A stretch of DNA of 25,572 nucleotides, from contig JAJDIC010000025.1 of the NCBI GenBank assembly GCA_030266525.1, forward strand, positions 1-25,572, in the 5' to 3' direction. Numbering within the stretch: position 1 is the stretch's first letter; each line of letters starts with the position of its first letter. A program made the translations under genes and the position numbers. The notes under the pieces were generated by a model. The model ran no database searches and had not been told where the DNA came from. It saw nothing but the letters and a program-made list of their open reading frames with translations. Positions 14,938 through 21,717 of the stretch are shown in pieces. This stretch comes from Desulfovibrio sp. OttesenSCG-928-G15. GTDB taxonomy: Bacteria; Desulfobacterota; Desulfovibrionia; Desulfovibrionales; Desulfovibrionaceae.

Positions 14938-16470
14938 ATGCCCGTATCGCTGTTTAATGAAGTTATCGGCCCGATAATGCGCGGGCCGTCCAGCGGGCAC
15001 ACCGCCGCCACATGGCGGATGGGAGCCATGAGCGCCGGACTTGTAAAAAGCCGCATGTGCACAGTGGAATGCCGCTTTCACAAGTCCGGCGCGTATGCAA
15101 ATGTCTATCGGCAACAAGGCTCGGACACGGCCTTTGCCGCGGGCCTTGCGGGTATTGCCATGACAGACGGGCGTTACCCGCAAGCCCTGGATATTGCGGC
15201 AAGGCAGCTGGAATTGACCTTTACCACGCCGGAGTTATCCAACGCCGCTCACCCCAACGAAGTGGAGGTAGTGGTCGCATCAGCCGGGTGCAGGCCGTTA
15301 TGCTGCCGTTTTCGCTCATTGGGCGGCGGCGTGGTGGAACTGGTTCGCCTGGACGGATTCTCCGTTTCCTGCACAGGCGACTCTCATTCTGTATTCTGCG
15401 TGACGGAGAAAGAACATGCGCCCGCGCTTCTTGCTGCCTTGCAAGATGCAGGCGCGACACTTCGGCTGGACGAGCAAAAAGCACAGGTCCTCATACACGC
15501 TTCCTTCACCCGCTCCCCGCCAGCCGCCCTGCTCAACGTGGAATCGCTGCCCGCGCCCGTGCAGGAACTGTATACGCTTGCGCCCCTTATGTTCGTACCC
15601 CGGATAACCGCCAAAGACCCGTTGCTGGCAAAAATGGAAGCCACGGTGCCGCATGGCACGCTTGCAGAGCTTGCAGCGACGCATGAATGCGAACTGCTTG
15701 GCATAACGCGGGCAGAAGCCGATGCGCACCTTGCGAAGTGCATGCGTATCATGCTTGCCGCCTGTACCCCTGTGCGCCAGGACGCCGGGTCAGGCCTGAG
15801 GGTGGCAAAACCCCAGGCTGAAATGCTGCTGGCTGCGCTTGACCAGGGCGCGGCCCTTTGCGGCGGGATACACGCCAAAGCAGCTGCCTTGGCTACTGCC
15901 GCGGCAGAGAGAAACGCGGCGGGCGGGTTAGTGGTGGCTGCGCCGACAGCAGGTTCCGGGGGAGTACTTCCGGCCATGCTCACAATTTTGAAGGAAGACT
16001 TTGGGCTTACCGATGAAGGGCTTGTCAGCGCACTCTGGACAGCCGGGGCCATCGGGGTGGCCATTGCCGAAACCTATACCTTTGCAGGCGGTGTGGGCGG
16101 TTGCCAGGTGGAAATTGGCTCGGCCGGGGCAATGGCCGCTGCTGCCCTGGTGGAAACAGCCGTCCTGCGTTCAGGAAAAACCGCTTCACGGGCAAAGGCT
16201 CTGAACGCTGCCTCGCTCTTTTTGCAAAACTCCATCGGCCTTGCCTGCGACCCCGTGCAGGGCTTTGTGGAAGTGCCCTGCATAGGCCGCAACGCCGCAG
16301 CTATTTCTCAGGCTATGGTGTGCGCCGATCTTGCTTTGGCCGGCTGGACAGGCCCGGTCAGTTTCTCCCATACGCTGCTGGCCCTCAAAGACGCAGGTTC
16401 GCGTTTGCCGCCGGAGCTGCGCTGCACCGCGCGCGGCGGGCTGGCCGCGGTTTGCGGCGCCTGCACCTAA
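14938..16470 (+). CDS. Fe-S-dependent L-serine dehydratase-like enzyme, fused beta-alpha single chain
   Basis: This 510-residue cytosolic ammonia-lyase joins both halves in one chain. Residues 1 to about 190 form the beta domain (RGPSSGHTAATWRMG, HPNEVEV); about 195-510 form the alpha domain (APTAGSGGVLPAML, GGCQVEIGSAGAMAAAA, GLACDPVQGFVEVPCIGRN). Three cysteines match known [4Fe-4S] ligands (GGCQ, GLAC and VPC). A cysteine pair near the C-terminus (AVCGACT) could give the fourth, as reported for the Legionella enzyme. Known members convert L-serine to pyruvate and ammonia with an oxygen-labile cluster, fitting an anaerobe. The start is 5 bp after the preceding stop, with no clear ribosome-binding site, implying coupling. 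The partner genes leave open a related substrate. Confidence 0.88.
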   Translation: MPVSLFNEVIGPIMRGPSSGHTAATWRMGAMSAGLVKSRMCTVECRFHKSGAYANVYRQQGSDTAFAAGLAGIAMTDGRYPQALDIAARQLELTFTTPELSNAAHPNEVEVVVASAGCRPLCCRFRSLGGGVVELVRLDGFSVSCTGDSHSVFCVTEKEHAPALLAALQDAGATLRLDEQKAQVLIHASFTRSPPAALLNVESLPAPVQELYTLAPLMFVPRITAKDPLLAKMEATVPHGTLAELAATHECELLGITRAEADAHLAKCMRIMLAACTPVRQDAGSGLRVAKPQAEMLLAALDQGAALCGGIHAKAAALATAAAERNAAGGLVVAAPTAGSGGVLPAMLTILKEDFGLTDEGLVSALWTAGAIGVAIAETYTFAGGVGGCQVEIGSAGAMAAAALVETAVLRSGKTASRAKALNAASLFLQNSIGLACDPVQGFVEVPCIGRNAAAISQAMVCADLALAGWTGPVSFSHTLLALKDAGSRLPPELRCTARGGLAAVCGACT

Positions 16471-16528
16471 GCATGGCCCGCCCTGATTGTGACGCAGCCT
16501 GACACCATGCCCCCCCCTTTTTAACGCG

Positions 16529-16560
16529 ACAAAGCGCGAGAAATATTTCTCGCGCTTTGT
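16529..16560. repeat. Perfect 32-bp palindrome between the dehydratase and SRP RNA genes
   Basis: Arms 16529-16544 (ACAAAGCGCGAGAAAT) and 16545-16560 are exact reverse complements with no spacer. It begins directly at the 3' end of the SRP RNA on the minus strand and lies 58 bp after the dehydratase stop on the plus strand, so it is well placed as a shared terminator or 3'-end processing hairpin. Neither side has a T-run directly after the stem, so classical intrinsic termination is not shown. Confidence 0.7.
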
Positions 16561-16652
16561 AAGAGCCGGACACCCGGCACAACCGTTACCGTTGCTTCCT
16601 TTCGGACCTGGCGGGGTTGGCGGCGTAACCGCCGCCCGGCTCTTGTGCTGAG
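16561..16652 (-). ncRNA. ffs: Small signal recognition particle RNA (4.5S-type)
   Basis: The minus strand carries the SRP core AGGTCCGAAAGGAAGCAAC (complement of 16591-16609), with the GAAA tetraloop and the asymmetric loop that bind Ffh. The ends AAGAGCCGG (from 16644) and CCGGCTCTT (to 16561) pair to close the rod, and GGCGG/CCGCC-type pairs extend it. With Ffh the RNA targets membrane proteins to FtsY and the translocon. The 3' end runs directly into the palindrome at 16529-16560. The 5' end near 16652 is inferred from the promoter and may be off by several bases. Confidence 0.93.
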
Positions 16653-16658
16653 CCACAG

Positions 16659-16687
16659 TATTTAGCCCCGGATATTGGCAAAGTCAA
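16659..16687 (-). promoter_or_regulatory. Sigma-70-type promoter of the SRP RNA gene
   Basis: On the minus strand TTGACT (16687-16682) is separated by 17 bp from TAAATA (16664-16659). The -35 box matches five of six consensus bases; the -10 is weaker. Initiation about 7 nt downstream gives the RNA 5' end near 16652, agreeing with the folded RNA. Confidence 0.6.
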
Positions 16688-16825
16688 GAAACAAATAAGG
16701 CCCGCCTTTGTTGCAGGCAATACGGCTTCTTGCCGTTTTCACGACTGACCGTTACCGCGCTGGTCGTTTTCCGTTTGGCGGCAGCACCCCGCCTCCGGTT
16801 ACCGCATGTCGCCAGCACGGTGCCC

Positions 16826-16858
16826 TGCCATTACTTGCCACTACTTGCCATTACTTCC
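16826..16858. repeat. Short tandem repeat of a 10-bp unit
   Basis: TGCCATTACT (16826), TGCCACTACT (16836) and TGCCATTACT (16846) are consecutive 10-bp units differing by one base, followed by a degenerate fourth unit (TCCATTAT). It ends about 10 bp from the stop of the hydrogenase protease gene, in the otherwise gene-free stretch 16688-16869. Confidence 0.8.
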
Positions 16859-16869
16859 ATTATTTGCCC

Positions 16870-17361
16870 TTATGCGTCCTTCTTGACCACCTCAACGCCG
16901 AGGCTATGTAACTCTTCCACAACATGGCCGATGAACTTGGGCATTTTTTCTTTACATACCGGGGTCAGCTCGGCAGACATGGTTTTCCAGTCCGCAGGTT
17001 CCATGCCGATAACTACCGCTTCGGGCCGCTTGCCCAGAATATCACAGCGAATAAGCGTGTCTACAAAGTCCACATTGTGTTGGGAATCGTGAAAGCCAAG
17101 GCTTTTACGCAGACCGTCGTCCGTCAGGCGGTACACGGTTCCGGGCGCTTCACCCCCAAGCACGGCGTCCAGCACAACAACCACATCGTGGTCCATCAAA
17201 TGCGCCATCAAGAGGCTGCCCATGGTGCCGCCATCCAATACTGTAAGCGATTCGGGAAAAATGTACTCGGCCTCCATCTGTTTTACAGCGTAAACGCCAA
17301 GCCCTTCGTCGGAATACAGTATGTTTCCGACCCCAAGCAGCAGTATTTTCTTCTCTGCCAT
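16870..17361 (-). CDS. [NiFe]-hydrogenase maturation protease (HyaD/HybD/HycI family)
   Basis: This 163-residue cytosolic endopeptidase cuts the C-terminal extension from a [NiFe]-hydrogenase large subunit after nickel insertion. Family landmarks are present: LLLGVGNILYSDEGLGVY at residues 6-23 with the metal-binding acidic residue in DEGLG, VLDGGTMG near 45-52, and HDSQHNVDFVD, whose first His corresponds to the conserved metal ligand. The start at 17361 is set by GGGAGGA upstream; in-frame sequence to 17544 has no family similarity. No hydrogenase structural gene lies in the window and the flanking genes are unrelated, so its target must be elsewhere or the gene has moved from its operon. 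Confidence 0.92.
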   Translation of the reverse strand: MAEKKILLLGVGNILYSDEGLGVYAVKQMEAEYIFPESLTVLDGGTMGSLLMAHLMDHDVVVVLDAVLGGEAPGTVYRLTDDGLRKSLGFHDSQHNVDFVDTLIRCDILGKRPEAVVIGMEPADWKTMSAELTPVCKEKMPKFIGHVVEELHSLGVEVVKKDA

Positions 17362-17572
17362 GCCATCCTCCCTTTTGAGCGGTGCCTTTACAGGTTTCGC
17401 CATTGCCGAAACCGCACCCTTTGCGGCTCCCTGTTGCCAATACCAAAAAGCCCGGCGCTTGAACAGGCTTTTCCGGCAGTGGGTGTACCTGCAAATCACC
17501 GCCCAGCCTCCCTCCACAGCGCCGTACTGCCGCCCTTCCGCCATTTTTACTCCGTGCGCCTAAGCGTCCACT

Positions 17573-17655
17573 TCATGTCGGACATGACTTGGAAAACGAT
17601 GCTACATGCATGTATATTTTTGCAAAAAACCGTCTCCAGCAATGATGCATGTATA
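17573..17655. promoter_or_regulatory. Palindrome and direct repeats in the 527-bp region between the hydrogenase protease and chemoreceptor genes
   Basis: TCATGTC-G-GACATGA (17573-17587) is a perfect 7+1+7 palindrome. ATGCATGTATA occurs twice, at 17606-17616 and 17645-17655, 39 bp apart. They lie upstream of a good -35 box for the chemoreceptor and could bind regulators. I see no gene in 17362-17888; long open frames there are unsupported extensions of the neighbours. Confidence 0.4.
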
Positions 17656-17734
17656 AGCAACCGCCACAGCGACCTCTGTATGGTGCAAGGAAATAAAGAA
17701 AAACAAAAAAACTCTTCACGCGCACTAATTACCA

Positions 17735-17762
17735 TTGACATTTGCGTACAAAGTTTTATGGT
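17735..17762 (+). promoter_or_regulatory. Probable sigma-70 promoter of the chemoreceptor gene
   Basis: A perfect TTGACA (17735-17740) is followed after 16 bp by TATGGT (17757-17762, four of six consensus bases). It would give a leader of about 120 nt containing the hairpin at 17796-17828. I did not find a well-spaced flagellar sigma-28 promoter. Confidence 0.5.
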
Positions 17763-17795
17763 TCCGCCTTTGTGGCAAAAATCCGGTGCCCCCTG

Positions 17796-17828
17796 ACACG
17801 CGCCTTTTCCTGTAGAGGATGCGCGTGT
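17796..17828 (+). promoter_or_regulatory. Leader hairpin of the chemoreceptor mRNA
   Basis: ACACGCGC (17796-17803) pairs perfectly with GCGCGTGT (17821-17828), with an inner CCT/AGG stem in the 17-nt loop. A run of six T lies at 17836-17841. The stem-to-T distance of about 7 nt is too long for a textbook terminator, so an attenuator is only possible. It may instead stabilise the 5' end. Confidence 0.45.
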
Positions 17829-17888
17829 ATTGTGCTTTTTTCTTTACCAGCGCCTTCCTGCGTCAACCTTTTTACCAGGACTTCTGGA

Positions 17889-20276
17889 ATGAAGCTTATA
17901 TACAAGATACTGCTACCTGTTACTTTTCTTATTGTGCTACTTGTTGGCGGTTCTGGCTATATTGCATACACCCTTTCGGCTAACAGTCTGGAGCAGGCGG
18001 TTATCGCCAATATGGAGGATGAAGCTACCGCGCTGCAACGTATGACAGCCACGGTTATCGGCAATTCCCGGCAAAACGTCATCACCACGGCGGCAAACCG
18101 CACGGTGCGCACTTTTTTTGAGTGCGACATCAATGACCAGAAGTGCCAGCTCGATATGTCAGACGACCTGATAGCCATGCTTGAGTCCTACAAGGATATT
18201 GATCGGATCAACGTGTTTGACGTGAACGGCATTATCGTTTCTTCCTCCAACCCCAACGTTATCGGGCAGGATTTCAAAACCAGGCCCTACTTCACTGAAG
18301 CTTTGAAGGGCAACGTGTTTATCTCTGCGCCGTTTCAGTCTTCGATCACCAAACAGGGGGTAATCATTATCTCCTCCCCGGTGCGCAATGAGGGAAAAAT
18401 CGTCGGCGTGGTCAACGCCACCATTCCCCTTCCCGCCTACTATGAAGAGGTAATCAAGCCGGTGAGCATCGGCGCGCGCGGTTACGCCTACGCCATGGAC
18501 AGCAAGGGCCGGATAGTGGTGCACAACAACCCTGAATGGCTGTTCCGGGAAGATCTGCCCGGCATGGACATATACCGGAACATGGCCACTGCAAAGCAAG
18601 ACGGCAGCGTTGCCTTTACCAACGCCGCCGGGCTCAACTGCTTTGCCTACCATGTGAAAGACAACTTCTCCGGCATGACGCTGGTTGTTCAGGCAGAGCG
18701 CGACGACGTTTTTGCCGATCTGGACAAGCTGGCAAAAACCAGCATGCTTATCGTTGTCATATCCATTTTGCTCGGCGCGCTGCTGCTGTTCATCCTGATC
18801 CGGCCCATTGTCAAAGCGCTGAACAAAAGCGTGGTCTTTGCCTCAGAGATAGCCCAGGGCAACCTGGACGGGCAGCTGGACGTGAAGCGCAGCGACGAAA
18901 TAGGCATTCTTGGCGATGCGCTTCGCTCCATCCCCTCATCGCTTAAAAACGTTGTTGATGAATACGCCGGCCTTGCCCAGCGCATTGAAGCCGGAGACAT
19001 TGAGGCCAAAGGCAACCCGGACACCTTCCCCGGTCAGTTTGCTTCGCTTATCACCGGCACAAACAACATGCTGTCCCAATACCAGGCCATGCTCAACGCC
19101 CTTACCGCACCGGTGCTTGTGCTGGACAAGGATTTGCGCGTCACCTACATGAACGACAAGGCAAAGGCCCTTGCAGGAAGCAGCTATGCGGGCAGAACCA
19201 GCGGTCAGGTAATGGGTATGGAAGATTACAACAAGCCCGAGTGCGCCATACAGAAAGCCGCTTCCAGCCTGCGCCCCGCCAGTGCGGAAACCATTGCCAC
19301 CCCGCAGGGCAACAGGCTTGATATTGAATACACAGCCATTCCCTTTACCGACTCAAAAGGTCAGTTGGCCACTATTTTACAACTGATTACCGACCTTACC
19401 CAGATTAAAAATTCGCAGCGGGTCATTCTGGAAGTGGCAAACGAAGCGGGCGACATAGCCAACAGGGTGGCTGCTGCTTCCGAAGAGCTTGCCGCGCAAA
19501 TCAACCAGGCTACCAAGGGAGCGGAAATTCAACGCGACCGGGCGGCCTCCACGGCAACCGCCATGGAAGAGATGAATTCCACAGTGCTCGAAGTAGCCAG
19601 AAACGCGGGTGCCGCCAGCGAACAGGCAACGGCCACCAGCCAAAAAGCCAACGACGGCGCACAGCTTGTCAACGAAGTTATCAACGCCATCAATCAGGTA
19701 AACGCCGTTTCCGCGGAAGTGGATGTGAACATGCGCAGCCTCGGTGAAATGGCGGAAGCCAGCGGCAGTGTGCTCAGCGCCATTTCCGAGGTTGCGGACC
19801 AGACCAACCTGCTCGCGCTCAACGCCGCCATTGAAGCGGCCAGAGCAGGTGAAGCAGGACGTGGTTTTGCCGTGGTAGCCGACGAAGTGCGCAAGCTGGC
19901 GGAAAAAACCATGCAGGCCACCAGCGAAGTGGAAAAGAACATCAAGAACATTCAAACCGCCACGCATGAAAACGTTGAGCGTGTTTCCCGGTCTGCCGAA
20001 AGCACGGTAAAAGCTACGGAAGTAGCCGCATCTTCCGGCACTGCCCTGAGCGAAATCCTGTCTCTTGCCCAGACCAACATGGGGCTTGTAGCCAGCATTG
20101 CCGCCGCAGCCGAGGAGCAGTCCGCCACCTCGGAAGAAATTAACCGCTCTGTCGACGACATAAACCGCATTGCAAACGAAACCGCAACGGGCATGAATAT
20201 GTCCGCCCAATCCGTGCAGGAACTGTCCGGCATGGCCCAGCAACTGAACAACCTGCTCGCCCGTCTGCGACAGTAA
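17889..20276 (+). CDS. Methyl-accepting chemotaxis protein with dCache sensor, HAMP and PAS domains
   Basis: This 795-residue inner-membrane chemoreceptor steers motility through CheA/CheW. TM1 spans residues 7-28 and TM2 about 284-306; the periplasmic stretch between is a dCache-type sensor ([15 protein letters not shown] is a typical Cache segment). A HAMP-like linker follows (about 306-360), then a PAS domain (about 395-510; [16 protein letters not shown]). The signalling domain extends to the end, with the hairpin tip [20 protein letters not shown] near 635-655. No CheR/CheB-binding pentapeptide is seen at the C-terminus ([10 protein letters not shown]). I start at ATG 17889 because [10 protein letters not shown] begins the TM1 region and AGGA precedes it. 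Cache receptors often bind amino acids or carboxylates; the ligand here is unknown. Confidence 0.95.
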   Translation: MKLIYKILLPVTFLIVLLVGGSGYIAYTLSANSLEQAVIANMEDEATALQRMTATVIGNSRQNVITTAANRTVRTFFECDINDQKCQLDMSDDLIAMLESYKDIDRINVFDVNGIIVSSSNPNVIGQDFKTRPYFTEALKGNVFISAPFQSSITKQGVIIISSPVRNEGKIVGVVNATIPLPAYYEEVIKPVSIGARGYAYAMDSKGRIVVHNNPEWLFREDLPGMDIYRNMATAKQDGSVAFTNAAGLNCFAYHVKDNFSGMTLVVQAERDDVFADLDKLAKTSMLIVVISILLGALLLFILIRPIVKALNKSVVFASEIAQGNLDGQLDVKRSDEIGILGDALRSIPSSLKNVVDEYAGLAQRIEAGDIEAKGNPDTFPGQFASLITGTNNMLSQYQAMLNALTAPVLVLDKDLRVTYMNDKAKALAGSSYAGRTSGQVMGMEDYNKPECAIQKAASSLRPASAETIATPQGNRLDIEYTAIPFTDSKGQLATILQLITDLTQIKNSQRVILEVANEAGDIANRVAAASEELAAQINQATKGAEIQRDRAASTATAMEEMNSTVLEVARNAGAASEQATATSQKANDGAQLVNEVINAINQVNAVSAEVDVNMRSLGEMAEASGSVLSAISEVADQTNLLALNAAIEAARAGEAGRGFAVVADEVRKLAEKTMQATSEVEKNIKNIQTATHENVERVSRSAESTVKATEVAASSGTALSEILSLAQTNMGLVASIAAAAEEQSATSEEINRSVDDINRIANETATGMNMSAQSVQELSGMAQQLNNLLARLRQ

Positions 20277-20301
20277 TGTAACGCGCATAGACCAGCAATC
20301 A

Positions 20302-20335
20302 TGAGGCCGCCTTCACTGGTTTGAAGGCGGCCTCA
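20302..20335 (+). terminator. Intrinsic terminator after the chemoreceptor gene
   Basis: Arms 20302-20315 and 20322-20335 (TGAGGCCGCCTTCA and its complement) form a perfect 14-bp GC-rich stem with a 6-nt loop, 26 bp after the stop. Only a short T-run (TTTCG) follows. Confidence 0.8.
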
Positions 20336-20443
20336 TTTCGTATGAAACGCGCTCCATAAACAGCGAAAAACACTGTAATGACAAAATTGCGCAAACAGGG
20401 TAATTATTTGTATGGTTATAATTTTTTCCGCAGGAGATATTTC

Positions 20444-21583
20444 ATGAAACGCCTCGCATGTGCGCTGTTATCAACCCTATGCCTTATGACTGCATCAACC
20501 GGACTTGCCTTGACGGCAGAAGACCACAACGCCTTTTGCGCCCAGTCACCCGAATACAGCCGCGCGGACAAGGAACTGAATGCCGTATGGAAACGCCTGC
20601 GCAAAGAACTGCCCAAAGCCCGGTACAAGGAAATACAGGCGGAGCAGCGCAACTGGATTGGCGGTCTGCGGGACAGGGAAGCGCTTCAGCATGGCGGCGC
20701 AACGGCCAAAGGCTATGCGCTGGCAACGCAGGCCCGTGTGGCGTATTTGCGCCAACTGCTGGCAGAAACCGGCAACGCGCCTGCGACTACCCCGGCTGTT
20801 GCCAAGGCGGTCGCACCTGCACAGCCCCCGGCAGCTTCCGCGCGCCCGGCTCTGTCCTCCGCGCCGGAACAGCCCGCGCCCGCCTCACCCCGGCGAAACG
20901 CCGTTGCCGTAACGCCCGCGACTGCCGCGACTCCCGTGACGCATGCGGAAATACCCGCCACCCAGAAACCGGCTGCGGTACAACCAACGTCGCAAGCGCC
21001 GGTTGTTTCTGTCACTTCTTCCAGTGCGACAGGCGGTATGAGCGGGGCTTCCGAAGCCTCCGGAATAATAGTGCAGACTTCTTCCAGCAAGGAAGTCGCC
21101 CCAATGGCGCAAGCGCCCGCCCCCGGCCTGCAATCACCCTCCGCCACCTTGCAACAAGCCGCACCCACGGCGCAGCAGGCAGCCCCGGCTACTCCCCAGC
21201 TTGCCGCCCAGGACGACATCCCCCCCCTGCAACAGGCTGCCCCGGTCAAGGTGAACACCTCCAACGCCCTTGACCCGGAAAAAGAGCAAAGCCTGCGCAA
21301 AAAAAAGGGGCAGGCCAAAGCCACCCCAAAAACCCGCGTATTTACCGGTTTTCCCAAAGAATACCAGAACGCGGGCCACAAACACGTCCGGCTGGACAAC
21401 GCAAAGGGCAAACCCATTTTACAGGTAGGCACCTGGGGCAACTTTTCCACCAACATGCAGAACTGCCTGCACCAGGCCATTCAAAGCGGCGCTCAGGTGG
21501 AAGTTGAAGGGGTGGCCCACTCCTTCTCCGACGGCTCAGTCATGATGCGCGCGGACAGCCCGCTTGTCTGCCGCAACAAGTAA
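20444..21583 (+). CDS. Secreted LprI-like (DUF1311) protein with Ala/Pro-rich linker and unrecognised C-terminal domain
   Basis: This is a 379-residue exported protein. Residues 1-23 are a Sec signal peptide (MKRLACALLSTLCLMTAST). Residues about 24-110 match the lysozyme-inhibitor LprI N-terminal domain: SRADKELNAVWKRLRKEL, then EQRNWIGGLRDREAL with the conserved Trp and Arg-Asp. From about 112 to 295 it is low-complexity Ala/Pro/Gln/Ser sequence, likely an extended linker in the periplasm. The last 85 residues form a compact domain (VFTGFPKEYQNAG, QVGTWGNFSTNMQNCLHQ, VEVEGVAHSFSDGS) with two cysteines (NCLHQ and VCRNK) that could form a disulfide; I do not recognise it, though an OB-like beta fold is possible. 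CAGGAG precedes the ATG. A role in envelope protection is only inferred from the first domain. Confidence 0.82.
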   Translation: MKRLACALLSTLCLMTASTGLALTAEDHNAFCAQSPEYSRADKELNAVWKRLRKELPKARYKEIQAEQRNWIGGLRDREALQHGGATAKGYALATQARVAYLRQLLAETGNAPATTPAVAKAVAPAQPPAASARPALSSAPEQPAPASPRRNAVAVTPATAATPVTHAEIPATQKPAAVQPTSQAPVVSVTSSSATGGMSGASEASGIIVQTSSSKEVAPMAQAPAPGLQSPSATLQQAAPTAQQAAPATPQLAAQDDIPPLQQAAPVKVNTSNALDPEKEQSLRKKKGQAKATPKTRVFTGFPKEYQNAGHKHVRLDNAKGKPILQVGTWGNFSTNMQNCLHQAIQSGAQVEVEGVAHSFSDGSVMMRADSPLVCRNK

Positions 21584-21606
21584 GTTTCTGCCGCAACAAG
21601 TACGTT
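21567..21606. repeat. Tandem duplication of 20 bp across the stop codon of the LprI-like gene
   Basis: The 20-bp unit at 21567-21586 is repeated at 21587-21606 with a single change (TAAG versus TACG). The first copy encodes the last residues and TAA stop; in the second copy the same place reads TAC. It looks like a recent slippage duplication. Confidence 0.85.
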
Positions 21607-21644
21607 TGAGAACAATGCAAAGCACAGACGCTCTCTCTGTCAAA

Positions 21645-21693
21645 CAACGCACAACCGCCGGATTTTCCAAGGAAGTCCGGCGGTTATGCGTTG
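21645..21693. terminator. Bidirectional terminator hairpin between convergent LprI-like and argH genes
   Basis: CAACGC (21645-21650) pairs with GCGTTG (21688-21693), AACCGCCGGA (21653-21662) with TCCGGCGGTT (21676-21685), and inner TTCC with GGAA. This gives a long nearly continuous stem symmetric for both strands. T-runs on either side are short. Confidence 0.65.
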
Positions 21694-21717
21694 GGAGCAC
21701 CCGTTCAGGATACACGC

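Noticed and set aside
16080..16290. Apparent loss of a cluster cysteine in the serine dehydratase (GSAG where E. coli has VAC)
   Set aside because: Counting ligand spacing shows that the ligand is the Cys in GGCQ, which is present; the Bacillus-type enzymes also lack the other cysteine.
16722..16740. ACGGC/GCCGT hairpin followed by TTTT as a plus-strand terminator
   Set aside because: The stem is only 5 bp, and no plus-strand transcript is expected to end there; the adjacent genes are on the minus strand.
17362..17544. 61-residue N-terminal extension of the hydrogenase protease
   Set aside because: Family proteins start just before the GVGN motif, and GGGAGGA precedes ATG 17361.
17748..17776. 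Possible flagellar sigma-28 promoter (CAAAGTTT ... GCCTTTGT)
   Set aside because: The spacer is 9 instead of 11 bp and the -10 departs from GCCGATAA.
17742..17888. 49-residue N-terminal extension of the chemoreceptor
   Set aside because: The extension overlaps the likely promoter and the leader hairpin, has no chemoreceptor similarity, and ATG 17889 has a ribosome-binding site directly before a normal TM1.
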